Origin: Maribacter algarum (ex Lu et al. 2025) (nom. illeg.)
GTDB lineage: Bacteria > Bacteroidota > Bacteroidia > Flavobacteriales > Flavobacteriaceae
DNA length: 64,000 nt
Direction: 5' to 3'
Assembly (NCBI GenBank): GCA_947495915.1
Contig: CANMAW010000007.1
Coordinates: 1-64,000, forward strand
The number at the start of each line of letters is the position of its first letter. Position 1 is the first letter of the stretch. Under the pieces are notes generated by a model that made no database searches, was not told where the DNA came from, and worked only from the letters and a program-made list of their open reading frames with translations. A program made the position numbers and the translations under genes. Positions 42,314 to 50,904 of this stretch are shown here, in pieces.

Positions 42314-43666
42314 TTATCCTATTTCTTTTTGTAATAAATCTAAGCCATCACGAATAATTTGTTGGTGCGGCTGTTTAGAAATGCAAATAAATTCAGTCAA
42401 TGAAAAATCTTCAGGCGCTACTTCATACAAACCTAATTGTTCCATTTCATCTAAATCTTTAACCATACAAGCTTTTAGTAACTGCATTGGATAAATATCT
42501 AACGGAAATACTTTCTCGTACTGCCCCGTAAGCACAAAGGCTCTATGCTCACCATTAGTATTCGTGTTTAGATCAAATTTCTTATTCGGCGTTAACCACG
42601 AAAAAGTTAATGCTCTAGTAGAAGATATTTTATTGAATATCGGTTTATTCCATCCGAATAAATCATAATCATCTCCTTCAGGAATAGCAGTTACCGTATT
42701 ATTATAATAACCTAAATAACCATCTTGACTACTTTTAACACCTGTCAATACATCACCATTAATAACTCTAAAATTATCGCCATTAACACCACTAGCATAT
42801 AAAAAAGTTGAAACTTCTGTTCCTATTTTAGTCTTGTAGTATTTTGGCGCTTTTACCGATGAACCAACTAAGGCCACCACACGCTCTGCATTATATTTAC
42901 CAGTCAATATGTATTCACCAAGTATCACCAAATCTTGTGGTGTAATTGTCCACACTAATTCTCCCTTATTAATAGGATCAATTTTATTAATCTGTGTACC
43001 TACTAGTCCTGCGGGATGCGGGCCAGAAACTTTATGCAATTCTACACCGCTTAAACCAGCTAATGGAGAATTGTTTGATACACCTACAGAAACATGAACT
43101 TTACCCGGAGTTAACTTTGCAAGCACTGTAACAGCTGCTTGCAACTCTGCTTCTTTGCCTTGTAAAATATAATCTAAGTCAGCTGCTAACGGTGCGGTTA
43201 CATACCCCGAAATAAAAATTGACTTAGGTGTTGTATTAGGGTCAGCAATTACGTCATAAGGTCTTTGCTTAACAAAAGGCCAACAACCGGACTTTAATAA
43301 TTGTGCTTTGATTTCTTGAGCAGAAGACGATGCAACATCAATTTTAGAATGCTCTAAAGTAGTTTGTGTCTTATCTGCTAAGATTTTAATTGTTAAAATT
43401 CTTCTTCTTGCCCCCCGTACAATTTCAATTATTTCACCACTTACCGGAGAAACAAATAGCATATTCTCGTTGTTCTTATTGTAAAACAGAGCTTCACCTG
43501 CTTTTACTTCAGCCCCCTGTTTCACCAACATTTTTGGAGTTATGCCATGAAAATCATTTAGATTTAAAGCATAAACATTACTTAATACGGCAATTGAGGT
43601 AGTTTGTTCGGCAGCACCAACGAGGTTGATATTCATACCTTTTTTGATTCGGATGTCTTTGGACAT
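42314..43666 (-). CDS. nqrA: Na+-translocating NADH:quinone reductase subunit A
   Basis: A 450-residue soluble subunit. I start at 43666 because MSKDIRIKKGMNINLVG matches the usual NqrA beginning and length; a longer frame from 43759 would add 31 hydrophobic residues with no counterpart. NqrA binds quinone near the NqrB subunit on the cytoplasmic side. Typical text is GLSGVELHKVSGPHPAGLVGTQI and FICISKQPHQQIIRDGLDLL near the end. It is the first gene of nqrABCDEF. The region between it and the divergent T9SS plug gene is 150 bases and shows no clear minus-strand -7 element, so the operon promoter is not identified. Confidence 0.96.
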   Translation of the reverse strand: MSKDIRIKKGMNINLVGAAEQTTSIAVLSNVYALNLNDFHGITPKMLVKQGAEVKAGEALFYNKNNENMLFVSPVSGEIIEIVRGARRRILTIKILADKTQTTLEHSKIDVASSSAQEIKAQLLKSGCWPFVKQRPYDVIADPNTTPKSIFISGYVTAPLAADLDYILQGKEAELQAAVTVLAKLTPGKVHVSVGVSNNSPLAGLSGVELHKVSGPHPAGLVGTQINKIDPINKGELVWTITPQDLVILGEYILTGKYNAERVVALVGSSVKAPKYYKTKIGTEVSTFLYASGVNGDNFRVINGDVLTGVKSSQDGYLGYYNNTVTAIPEGDDYDLFGWNKPIFNKISSTRALTFSWLTPNKKFDLNTNTNGEHRAFVLTGQYEKVFPLDIYPMQLLKACMVKDLDEMEQLGLYEVAPEDFSLTEFICISKQPHQQIIRDGLDLLQKEIG

Positions 43667-43790
43667 ATAACGTAGACCTTTTGTTATCAAAATTTGGTGC
43701 GAATTTAAGACTAAAACGTTTGTTTTCATAATTATTGCCCATAAAATTAGGCAATACAACGAGCATAATTTTTTAGGTACGCTTTTTGTT

Positions 43791-43798
43791 TACCTTTG
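43791..43798 (+). promoter_or_regulatory. Bacteroidota -7 element for the T9SS plug gene
   Basis: TACCTTTG matches TAnnTTTG exactly, 19 bases before the start codon. Confidence 0.55.
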
Positions 43799-43817
43799 CT
43801 TAAAATCTAACAGTTAA

Positions 43818-45062
43818 ATGCCCTTAAATCTTAAACAGATTATTCTACTTCTCTTTACCCCTGCCTTGTTCGCTCAAGTTCAGGAGGAAGTGAATCCTCC
43901 AGAAAACATAAAATCTATAGTTTTCAAAGGCCCAACTGATGATCAATTTCCGATTGCTCAGATAGGAGAAACCATAACTTTAGAGTTTGACGATATTTTA
44001 GCCAACGAACAAGACTATTATTACAAAATTATTCATTGTGATTATGACTGGTCAACGTCACAATTACTAAAATCACAATACTTAAGTGGTGTAGATAATC
44101 AACGTATTATAGATTATGAAAATAGCTACACAACGCTACAACCTTATTCAAATTACAGACTAACCTTACCTAATGAAAATGTTCGAGTTAAAGTAAGCGG
44201 TAATTTTGTCTTGGAAGTTTACAACAGCAATTATGAACTTCAATTTTCAAGAAGGTTTGTTATATACAAAAACTCTGTTCAAGTTGCTGGCGAAGTAAAA
44301 CGATCACGTGATTTTAAATATTTAAACGAAAAACAAGTAGTTCAATTCAGCATAAACGCCAATAACACGCGTCTTGTAAACCCTAAAAAAGAGGTTAAAG
44401 TTGCAATTTTACAAAATTACCATTGGCCAACAGCAATTTATGATGTTGTTCCACAATTCACCCTTGGTAATGAATTGGTATATAAATACGACCAAGAAAC
44501 TAGTTTCTACGGCGGTAATGAGTATTTAAACTTTGACACCAAAGACTTAAGAGCCCCCACCAGTGTTATTTCACATATTGAACTTCAAGATATTTATCAC
44601 CATTATTTATTTAGTGACCGTTATCGGTTTAACCGACCTTACACTTATTTTCCTGATGTTAATGGAGATTTTGTAATTCGAACCTTACAAGGTTCTGACT
44701 CTTCCCGCGAAGCGGAATACACCTTTATACACTTTAGTTTGCCCTATGCTGAAGAATTGGCCCTTGACGACGTTTATGTCTACGGAAAATATAATAATTA
44801 TACCCTGACGGAAGAAAACAAAATGTTTTACAACGAAAACAACGGTATGATGGAAGCTGTAATTAAAATGAAACAGGGCTTTTACAACTATAAATATGTA
44901 ATTAAAAGGGAAGATGGCCTAGTAGACCTCAATACCATTGCTGGTAATTTTCACTTTACAGAAAACAATTATTTAATTCTAGTATATTACCGCGATTTTG
45001 GAGATCAATATGATAGCATCATTGGAATAGGCTCTGCTAATTCACGAGAAATCAGTAATTGA
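43818..45062 (+). CDS. Type IX secretion system plug protein (DUF5103 family)
   Basis: A 414-residue exported protein with a signal peptide (residues 1-19, LLLFTPALFAQ). It has the text of the DUF5103 family: NIKSIVFKGPTDDQFPIAQIG, YYKIIHCDYDWSTSQL, SQYLSGVDNQRIIDYENSY, FVLEVYNSNYEL. The family member studied in Flavobacterium johnsoniae is the plug that binds the SprA translocon pore in its closed state, opposite to PorV. It therefore should be a periplasmic or outer-membrane component of the secretion machinery rather than cargo. It is divergent from nqrA, with its own -7 element, and starts a run with the DUF3667 and apaG genes. Confidence 0.88.
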   Translation: MPLNLKQIILLLFTPALFAQVQEEVNPPENIKSIVFKGPTDDQFPIAQIGETITLEFDDILANEQDYYYKIIHCDYDWSTSQLLKSQYLSGVDNQRIIDYENSYTTLQPYSNYRLTLPNENVRVKVSGNFVLEVYNSNYELQFSRRFVIYKNSVQVAGEVKRSRDFKYLNEKQVVQFSINANNTRLVNPKKEVKVAILQNYHWPTAIYDVVPQFTLGNELVYKYDQETSFYGGNEYLNFDTKDLRAPTSVISHIELQDIYHHYLFSDRYRFNRPYTYFPDVNGDFVIRTLQGSDSSREAEYTFIHFSLPYAEELALDDVYVYGKYNNYTLTEENKMFYNENNGMMEAVIKMKQGFYNYKYVIKREDGLVDLNTIAGNFHFTENNYLILVYYRDFGDQYDSIIGIGSANSREISN

Positions 45063-45090
45063 CGTATCTTTATTCCATCGTACTTTAAAG

Positions 45091-46239
45091 ATGGAGAAAA
45101 ACAAAAAAATTACCGCCTACCAAAAAAAACGACACCGACTTCAATACCGTGGTACTGCGTGCTTAAATTGTGGCCACCCCTTAGACATCAGTGACAAATA
45201 CTGCCCGAATTGCTCTCAAGAAAACAGTACCAAAAAATTGTCTTTTAAAGATTTTTTTGATGAATTTTTTGCAAGTTTAATTTCATATGACTCTAAGCTA
45301 CTTAAAACGCTAACGGCCCTTTTAACCAAGCCTGGCAAAATAACCTTAGACTATGTAAAAGGTAAGCGAATTAGTTACACCAATCCTTTTCGATTCTTAC
45401 TCAGTTTATCAATAATTTACTTCTTAATGCTAAACTTTTCTTCAGATTTTAGTCATTATGATCGTTATGGCGAAGGGCAGAATAGAAGTGTCTTTGATGA
45501 AGAGAATTTAAGATCCTTCAATTTTTCAGGGGTCAACACTAGCGAAATCATTTCTAATGAATCAAAAAAAGATCTCGATAAGCTCAACAACGTTATCGAT
45601 ACATTAAATTTTATAGAAAAAATTAAACGCAAAGATTCGCTAAAAATGGCAGATCCAATTGGTCATTTTGAAAAAATTAAACAAAAATCATTACTACCTA
45701 GAGTTGGCGCAAAGCGAGAGTTCTTCAACTTGCTTATGGACAAAGAAGACATCTTTTATTTCGATGACATTCCTGACAAATACAAGATCACCAACACCAA
45801 AGAAAATGAATTTGCATTTAATGCTGCAAAAAGCTTTGCACGATTCAAAAAACAACCTGGTAGTTTTCTAAGCAGTATTATATCTAAGCTTCCTTTTACC
45901 ATATTTTTCTTTTTACCAGTGTTTGCAATCTTCCTATGGGTGATATACATCCGAAAAAAATACACGTATACCGAACATTTGATCTTTAGCTTTCACAATC
46001 AATCTTTGTTGTTTATCTTGCTCATAATTAGCTTTTTAGTAGACTCGATTTTTGACACTACAAGTAGTTGGTTTTTTCTTTTAATATTTTCCATCTACTT
46101 ATTTTTTGCGATGTTGAGATACTACAAACAAGGAATATTCAAAACAATTGTGAAATTTGTATTTCTAAATACAATTTTCTTTATTTTAGCCACAATCACT
46201 TTGACATTCCTTTTAGCTGGAAGTGTTTACACATATTAG
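45091..46239 (+). CDS. DUF3667 membrane protein with zinc ribbon
   Basis: A 382-residue protein. Residues about 22-40 form a zinc ribbon (CLNCGHPLDISDKYCPNCSQ), followed by the family block SFKDFFDEFFASL and LLTKPGKITLDYVKGKRI, a membrane helix (about 100-115), a variable charged region, and about four membrane helices in the last 130 residues. This is the DUF3667 arrangement; its function is not known. It follows the plug gene by 28 bases and precedes apaG by 12 bases, so the three are probably one transcript. Confidence 0.85.
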   Translation: MEKNKKITAYQKKRHRLQYRGTACLNCGHPLDISDKYCPNCSQENSTKKLSFKDFFDEFFASLISYDSKLLKTLTALLTKPGKITLDYVKGKRISYTNPFRFLLSLSIIYFLMLNFSSDFSHYDRYGEGQNRSVFDEENLRSFNFSGVNTSEIISNESKKDLDKLNNVIDTLNFIEKIKRKDSLKMADPIGHFEKIKQKSLLPRVGAKREFFNLLMDKEDIFYFDDIPDKYKITNTKENEFAFNAAKSFARFKKQPGSFLSSIISKLPFTIFFFLPVFAIFLWVIYIRKKYTYTEHLIFSFHNQSLLFILLIISFLVDSIFDTTSSWFFLLIFSIYLFFAMLRYYKQGIFKTIVKFVFLNTIFFILATITLTFLLAGSVYTY

Positions 46240-46251
46240 AAAGATAAATTT

Positions 46252-46638
46252 ATGATTACACAGGTAACAAAGGGCATTAAAGTTTCAGTTAATACTAGTT
46301 TTGAAGGTACTTTCTTTAAAAACTACAAAATGCATTTTGCCTTTGGTTATACAATTACCATTGAAAACCAGAGCAAAGATTCTGTGCAATTAACCGCAAG
46401 ACATTGGGAAATTTACGACGCCCTTAATGAAATGGAAGTTTTAGATGGCGAAGGTGTGATTGGCAAAAAGCCCGTTATTAAACCAGGTGAATCTCATACC
46501 TACAACTCAGGCTGTCTTTTAACCTCCCCTATTGGTGCTATGAAGGGTCATTATAGCATGGTCAACTTTACTTCAACAGAGAAATTTAGAGTTTACATTC
46601 CTACTTTTAAATTTAGCGCCCCATTTGCCTTAAACTAG
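46252..46638 (+). CDS. apaG: ApaG family protein
   Basis: A 128-residue protein close to the usual ApaG length of about 125. It is a single fibronectin-III-like beta sandwich, with FGYTITIENQSKDSVQL, RHWEIYDALNEMEVLDGEGVIGKKPVIKPGE and SPIGAMKGHYSM as the conserved blocks. ApaG has been linked to magnesium/cobalt efflux and to diadenosine tetraphosphate; its biochemical activity is not settled. It is cytosolic. It follows the DUF3667 gene by 12 bases and ends the group; a 169-base gap with several inverted repeats then leads to the FAH-family gene. Confidence 0.93.
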   Translation: MITQVTKGIKVSVNTSFEGTFFKNYKMHFAFGYTITIENQSKDSVQLTARHWEIYDALNEMEVLDGEGVIGKKPVIKPGESHTYNSGCLLTSPIGAMKGHYSMVNFTSTEKFRVYIPTFKFSAPFALN

Positions 46639-46739
46639 GCAAATACCATTCAGCTGCATTTTTACACACTCAATAGTCTTGAACTTTTGGCTATCATATT
46701 TTGTATACACTGTTTAATGTATAACAAACCATTTCAAAA

Positions 46740-46767
46740 ATGTATTAACCCATATCAATTAATACAT
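46740..46767. repeat. Inverted repeat upstream of the FAH-family gene
   Basis: Nine-base arms ATGTATTAA and TTAATACAT are perfect complements with a 10-base spacer, 41 bases upstream of the start codon at 46808. A separate TGTATACA palindrome lies at 46702-46709. The shared TGTAT half-sites make this look like an operator region. Confidence 0.55.
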
Positions 46768-46780
46768 AAAGAGTATTTTC

Positions 46781-46802
46781 GATCTTTAAAATTAAAAAGA
46801 TC
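46781..46802. repeat. Hairpin just before the FAH-family start codon
   Basis: GATCTTT and AAAGATC arms with an 8-base loop end 5 bases before the ATG at 46808, where they could affect translation start. Confidence 0.45.
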
Positions 46803-46807
46803 TTAAC

Positions 46808-47422
46808 ATGAAAATTATTGGAATTGGCAAAAACTACGTCAACGATTTAAAAGATATGCCAAGCGAGGAAGTAGTTCCTCTGATATTTACTAAGCCAGAC
46901 TCTTCGCTTTTAGAAAATGATGCTGATTTAGTGTTACCAGAATTTTCTAATGATGTTTGGTATGAGGTTGAACTAGCATTCAGAATAGGCAAAACGTGCA
47001 AAAAAGTTTCTGAAGCAGAAGCCTTGAATTATGTCGATGCTATTGCACTTGCCAATGATTTAACCGCAAAAGATGTTTTAAAACAAAGTAGAGAACCAAA
47101 TAAAGGTCCGTGGGCCTTGGCAAAAGGATTTGATGGTGCTACTCCAATTTCTAAATTCTTACCTATTTCAGATTTTCCTGATGTTACCAATATCAATTTT
47201 AAATTAGAAGTAAATGGAGAAGTTAGACAAATTGGCAACAGTCGATTGATGATAACCAATCTTGCTAAGCTGATTCATTACGTATCCGCAATCATGACAT
47301 TAAATTCTGGCGATATTCTATTATCAGGAACCCCCGCCCAAGGTGTTGCCAAAATTGATTCTGGTGATCTAATGATTGGTTATCTAGAAGGGCAGCAAAT
47401 GTTTCAAACAAAAGTAAACTAG
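46808..47422 (+). CDS. Fumarylacetoacetate hydrolase family protein
   Basis: A 204-residue protein that corresponds to the catalytic FAH domain alone, as in the short group with acylpyruvate hydrolase and oxaloacetate decarboxylase (FAHD1-like). The metal site is built by Glu in WYEVELAFRIGK, DAIALANDLTAKD and further Gly-rich text, with WALAKGFDGATP, LEVNGEVRQ and ILLSGTPAQGV matching the family. It probably acts on acylpyruvates or oxaloacetate in the cytosol. Two inverted repeats precede it. It is followed after 98 bases by pruA, which has its own -7 element. Confidence 0.92.
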   Translation: MKIIGIGKNYVNDLKDMPSEEVVPLIFTKPDSSLLENDADLVLPEFSNDVWYEVELAFRIGKTCKKVSEAEALNYVDAIALANDLTAKDVLKQSREPNKGPWALAKGFDGATPISKFLPISDFPDVTNINFKLEVNGEVRQIGNSRLMITNLAKLIHYVSAIMTLNSGDILLSGTPAQGVAKIDSGDLMIGYLEGQQMFQTKVN

Positions 47423-47482
47423 TTTTTGTTATTTTTTTAAGTCTGTACTTCGATATCTGTTACAAAATCAACAAGCTTTATG

Positions 47483-47490
47483 TACCTTTG
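47483..47490 (+). promoter_or_regulatory. Bacteroidota -7 element for pruA
   Basis: TACCTTTG matches TAnnTTTG exactly, 30 bases before the start codon. Confidence 0.55.
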
Positions 47491-47520
47491 TACCATTAAA
47501 TTTATCAAAAATAACAAGAT

Positions 47521-49149
47521 ATGGGTAAAGGATTTTTTCAAGTACCAACTGCTTTTAACGAACCTATAAAAAGCTATGCTCCAGGATCACCAGAGCGTGA
47601 AGCCGTTCTCAAACAATACAAAGCGTATTACAATAGCTCTGTAGAAGTTCCTATGTATATTGGAAAGAAAAAAGTAAAATCGGGAAAGACAAAACCAATG
47701 TCACCGCCGCATGACCATAAACATAAGGTTGGAACCTATCACATCGCTAATAAATCTCATGTAACAGAAGCCATTGATTCCTCATTAAAAGCTCGTGAAG
47801 AATGGGCCAATTTAACTTGGGAGCAACGTGCTGCAATATTCTTAAAAGCAGCAGAATTAATTGCTGGACCTTATAGAGCTAAAATTAATGCTGCCACCAT
47901 GATTGCTCAATCAAAAACCATACATCAAGCAGAAATTGATGCCGCTTGTGAGTTTATTGATTTTCTACGTTTCAATGTAGAATATATGTCGCAAATTTAT
48001 GCAGAACAACCAGATTCAGCTGAAGGTATTTGGAATAGGGTTGAATACAGGCCATTAGAAGGGTTTGTATATGCCATAACACCTTTTAACTTCACTGCTA
48101 TTGCAGGTAATTTACCAGCAAGTGCCGCGATGATGGGTAATGTTGTAGTTTGGAAACCAAGTGATAGTCAAATATTTTCAGCAAAAGTAATTGTAGACGT
48201 ATTCAAAGAGGCTGGCCTACCTGATGGCGTTATCAATGTAATTTATGGTGACCCTGTGATGATTACAAAAACAATTTTAGATCATGCAGATTTTGCCGGA
48301 ATTCATTTTACTGGTTCAACCCACGTATTCAAAGAACTTTGGAAACAAATAGGCAACAATATTCACACCTACAAAACCTATCCAAAAATTGTTGGTGAAA
48401 CAGGTGGTAAAGACTTTATTATTGCTCACAAAACAGCAAATGTAAACCAAGTAGCCACTGCAATTGTTAGAGGGGCATTTGAATTTCAAGGGCAAAAGTG
48501 TAGCGCCGCATCAAGAGTTTATCTACCAAAATCAAAATCAAAACGCATTCTAGATATCGTGAAACAAGATGTAGAATCGTTCAACCCTCCTGGATCACCA
48601 GAAGATATGTCGAATTTCATCACTGCTGTAATTCATGAAGGTTCTTTTGATAAATTAGCGAGCTATATTGATCAAGCAAAAAAAGATAAAAAAGCAGAAA
48701 TTTTGGTTGGTGGTAATTACGATAAATCAAAAGGTTATTTTATTGAACCTACAGTAATTGTTACAACAGACCCAAAATATACCACTATGGAAACTGAGCT
48801 GTTCGGACCTGTAGTTACAATTTATGTTTATGATGATAAAGACTGGAGTAAGACACTTAAATTAGTAGACGAAACTTCAGAATATGCTTTAACAGGTGCG
48901 GTATTATCAACAGATCGATATGCTATTGATGAAGCAACAAAAGCTTTACAAAATTGCGCAGGTAACTTCTACATAAATGACAAACCTACTGGTGCTGTCG
49001 TTGGTCAACAACCATTTGGAGGAGCTAGAGCATCAGGTACCAATGACAAGGCAGGTTCTGCTCAGAATCTGTTACGCTGGGTATCACCACGCTTAATCAA
49101 AGAGACCTTTGTAACTCCGGTTGACTATCGATATCCATTTTTAGGATAA
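47521..49149 (+). CDS. pruA: L-glutamate gamma-semialdehyde dehydrogenase (1-pyrroline-5-carboxylate dehydrogenase)
   Basis: A 542-residue aldehyde dehydrogenase of the P5CDH group, oxidising glutamate semialdehyde to glutamate with NAD+ in proline breakdown. The catalytic cysteine is Cys327 in FQGQKCSAASR and the general base is Glu293 in VGETGGKD; IHFTGST, YAITPFNFTAIAGNLP and WKPSDSQ are further family signatures. The N-terminal GKGFFQVPTAFNEPIKSY is the form seen in eukaryotic-like P5CDH, and the protein lacks the proline dehydrogenase domain found in fused PutA proteins. The proline dehydrogenase gene is not in the window. Two hairpins follow it. Confidence 0.97.
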   Translation: MGKGFFQVPTAFNEPIKSYAPGSPEREAVLKQYKAYYNSSVEVPMYIGKKKVKSGKTKPMSPPHDHKHKVGTYHIANKSHVTEAIDSSLKAREEWANLTWEQRAAIFLKAAELIAGPYRAKINAATMIAQSKTIHQAEIDAACEFIDFLRFNVEYMSQIYAEQPDSAEGIWNRVEYRPLEGFVYAITPFNFTAIAGNLPASAAMMGNVVVWKPSDSQIFSAKVIVDVFKEAGLPDGVINVIYGDPVMITKTILDHADFAGIHFTGSTHVFKELWKQIGNNIHTYKTYPKIVGETGGKDFIIAHKTANVNQVATAIVRGAFEFQGQKCSAASRVYLPKSKSKRILDIVKQDVESFNPPGSPEDMSNFITAVIHEGSFDKLASYIDQAKKDKKAEILVGGNYDKSKGYFIEPTVIVTTDPKYTTMETELFGPVVTIYVYDDKDWSKTLKLVDETSEYALTGAVLSTDRYAIDEATKALQNCAGNFYINDKPTGAVVGQQPFGGARASGTNDKAGSAQNLLRWVSPRLIKETFVTPVDYRYPFLG

Positions 49150-49165
49150 TAAATAAAATATCAAA

Positions 49166-49188
49166 CAACATCAGCTTTTTTGATGTTG
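49166..49188 (+). repeat. Hairpin after pruA
   Basis: An 8-bp stem CAACATCA/TGATGTTG with a T-rich loop, 17 bases after the pruA stop and upstream of the main terminator. Confidence 0.5.
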
Positions 49189-49200
49189 AAAACGTTAAAG

Positions 49201-49228
49201 AACGCCTGACTAAATACAGGCGTTTTTT
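49201..49228 (+). terminator. Intrinsic terminator of pruA
   Basis: AACGCCTG (49201-49208) pairs with CAGGCGTT (49217-49224), with a T run after it. An adjacent upstream hairpin adds to the structure. Confidence 0.8.
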
Positions 49229-49235
49229 ATTTTAC

Positions 49236-49243
49236 TAAATTTG
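49236..49243 (+). promoter_or_regulatory. Bacteroidota -7 element for the DinB-like gene
   Basis: TAAATTTG matches TAnnTTTG exactly, 43 bases before the start codon and just after the pruA terminator. Confidence 0.5.
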
Positions 49244-49286
49244 AAGGAGAATCAATTTCTTTAAAATCAATTTAACAAACAACACT

Positions 49287-49805
49287 ATGAAAACAAAACT
49301 ACTATTAACACTGCTATGCTTTTGCGCTTTACTCAGTATAAATGCCCAAGATAATATTGCACAGCAAACAATTCAGGGTGTCTTACAAGGCAACCAAGGT
49401 CAAGTCATTCAACTGGCCGAGGCTTTTTCAGAAGAACAATATGACTGGCGACCATCAGAAGGCGTAAGCTCTGTAGGCGAAGCACTACTGCATGTTGCTG
49501 CTGCAAACTACTTTTTAGCCTCTAAAATGGGCTTCCCTCCACCAGAAGATGTCGATATGATGGGATTGAGCAAAATAACTGGAAAAGACAATATTATTGC
49601 AGCTGTCAAAAAATCTAATGCCTTTGTTTTAGAAAAAATAATCTTGGTTGAAACAGCGTCACTTAATGAAGAAGTGGACTTCGGATTCGCAAAGATGAAT
49701 AAACTAGGCGGACTGTTAGCAATGATGGAACACAATGGCGAACACAAAGGGCAATTAATTGCCTATGCAAGGTCAAACGGAGTTGTTCCTCCATGGAGCA
49801 AATAA
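49287..49805 (+). CDS. Exported DinB/YfiT-like four-helix protein
   Basis: A 172-residue protein with a signal peptide (MKTKLLLTLLCFCALLSINAQ). The mature part is a DinB-type four-helix bundle: the helix with WRPSEGVSSVGEALLHVAAANYF holds the first metal-binding His, and EHNGEHKGQLIAY holds the other two. DinB-like proteins are often thiol-dependent metalloenzymes of bacillithiol or mycothiol metabolism, but usually cytosolic; an exported copy is unusual though found in Bacteroidota. A single-gene unit with its own -7 element and a strong terminator. Confidence 0.88.
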   Translation: MKTKLLLTLLCFCALLSINAQDNIAQQTIQGVLQGNQGQVIQLAEAFSEEQYDWRPSEGVSSVGEALLHVAAANYFLASKMGFPPPEDVDMMGLSKITGKDNIIAAVKKSNAFVLEKIILVETASLNEEVDFGFAKMNKLGGLLAMMEHNGEHKGQLIAYARSNGVVPPWSK

Positions 49806-49823
49806 TTTACCAAACTTCCATTT

Positions 49824-49861
49824 AAATAGGCGTCAAATGAAATTGACGCCTATTTTTTTTT
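49824..49861 (+). terminator. Intrinsic terminator of the DinB-like gene
   Basis: A 13-bp perfect stem, AAATAGGCGTCAA with TTGACGCCTATTT, and a 6-base loop, followed by a run of Ts, 18 bases after the stop codon. Confidence 0.9.
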
Positions 49862-50017
49862 GCGAATACCTGATAAATCAAACACTTTCAACGGGTTAAA
49901 CACTAATTTCAGCTAGAAAAACATTACTCGTTATAATTTTAATGTAAATTTAACGTTAACTAATTGTAAATTAAAAGTAACACATCGTATTATTACCAAA
50001 TAAAAAAAATTCATTAT

Positions 50018-50146
50018 ATGAATACAACAGAAAGATATCATCAAATACATATGCATTTCATGTGCTGGAAAATTCATTTATGGGCACACCTGAATATTTA
50101 CGCAAGAAAGTGTCGTAATACGTATTTTAGAATGTTGAGTATTTAA
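50018..50146 (+). CDS. Possible 42-residue basic peptide
   Basis: A short complete frame from ATG to TAA in the 343-base gap between the DinB-like gene and rsmG. The peptide begins MNTTERYHQIHMHFMCW and is rich in His, Arg, Met and Trp with no membrane helix. I see no -7 element or ribosome site that clearly serves it, and it has no recognised family, so it may be a chance frame. The rest of this gap is the terminator at 49824-49861 and AT-rich sequence with no other structure I recognise. Confidence 0.25.
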   Translation: MNTTERYHQIHMHFMCWKIHLWAHLNIYARKCRNTYFRMLSI

Positions 50147-50148
50147 TT

Positions 50149-50784
50149 TTAGCCTTTGAATTTTTGCGGTAAATAAACCACCTTTTTTGTCTCAAAAAAC
50201 GTTTCTTCGAAAAAACTGAGTAACTCAAACAATTGAACAGTACGGTAATCTTTTAATTCTTCAGTAAGATCGCCACCTTTAAGGTATAATATACCGTTTC
50301 GTCGTTCGTGAATCGATTCTTTTTTAATTTTTCCTTTCACCCAATGGGTAAATGTAGGCATAGCAGCCACCGCCCTGCTCACTATAAAATCATATTGGTC
50401 ATTGATCTCTTCTACGCGTGAATTGATTGCTGTCACATTAGTTATACCTAAACCCTGCACCACTTCTTCAACCACCTTGATTTTTTTTCCAATAGAGTCA
50501 ACCAAAGTAAAGCTTGTTTCTGGAAATAATATGGCAAGCGGAATTCCTGGAAACCCACCTCCAGTTCCGACATCGAGCACTTTACTACCAGGGGCAAATT
50601 TTTGAACTTTCGCAATACCTAATGAATGTAAAACATGTCTTAGATACAACTCGTCAATATCTTTTCTTGAAACAACATTAATCTTCAAATTCCAATCTTG
50701 ATATAGAACATTTAAACGTTTAAACTGCTCTATTTGTGTTTCATCTAATTCTGGAAAATACTTTAACACAATATCTATGCCCAT
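50149..50784 (-). CDS. rsmG: 16S rRNA (guanine527-N7)-methyltransferase
   Basis: A 211-residue protein of normal RsmG/GidB length. It has KFAPGSKVLDVGTGGGFPGIPLAI as SAM motif I, VDSIGKKIKVVEEVV as motif II, and NSRVEEI and FIVSRAVA as further signature motifs, with the Rossmann-like fold. It methylates N7 of G527 in 16S rRNA. It is preceded by a -7 element 18 bases upstream and is divergent from the desaturase gene. Its last codons abut the possible 42-residue frame. Confidence 0.96.
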   Translation of the reverse strand: MGIDIVLKYFPELDETQIEQFKRLNVLYQDWNLKINVVSRKDIDELYLRHVLHSLGIAKVQKFAPGSKVLDVGTGGGFPGIPLAILFPETSFTLVDSIGKKIKVVEEVVQGLGITNVTAINSRVEEINDQYDFIVSRAVAAMPTFTHWVKGKIKKESIHERRNGILYLKGGDLTEELKDYRTVQLFELLSFFEETFFETKKVVYLPQKFKG

Positions 50785-50801
50785 TCAAATAAAAATTTCA
50801 A

Positions 50802-50809
50802 CAAAAATA
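50802..50809 (-). promoter_or_regulatory. Bacteroidota -7 element for rsmG
   Basis: On the minus strand TATTTTTG matches TAnnTTTG exactly, 17 bases before the start codon. Confidence 0.5.
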
Positions 50810-50878
50810 GTATATTCACAGGCATGATTTTTTTCTTTTTTTAGGAAAGTATTCAGAAGAAATGCCCCGTCATTAATT

Positions 50879-50886
50879 TATCTTTG
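50879..50886 (+). promoter_or_regulatory. Bacteroidota -7 element for the desaturase gene
   Basis: TATCTTTG matches TAnnTTTG exactly, 18 bases before the start codon. Confidence 0.55.
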
Positions 50887-50904
50887 TAAAAAATTACGCT
50901 TACT

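Noticed and set aside
43667-43759. 31-residue N-terminal extension of NqrA
   Set aside because: It would precede the well-conserved NqrA start and has no counterpart in the family.
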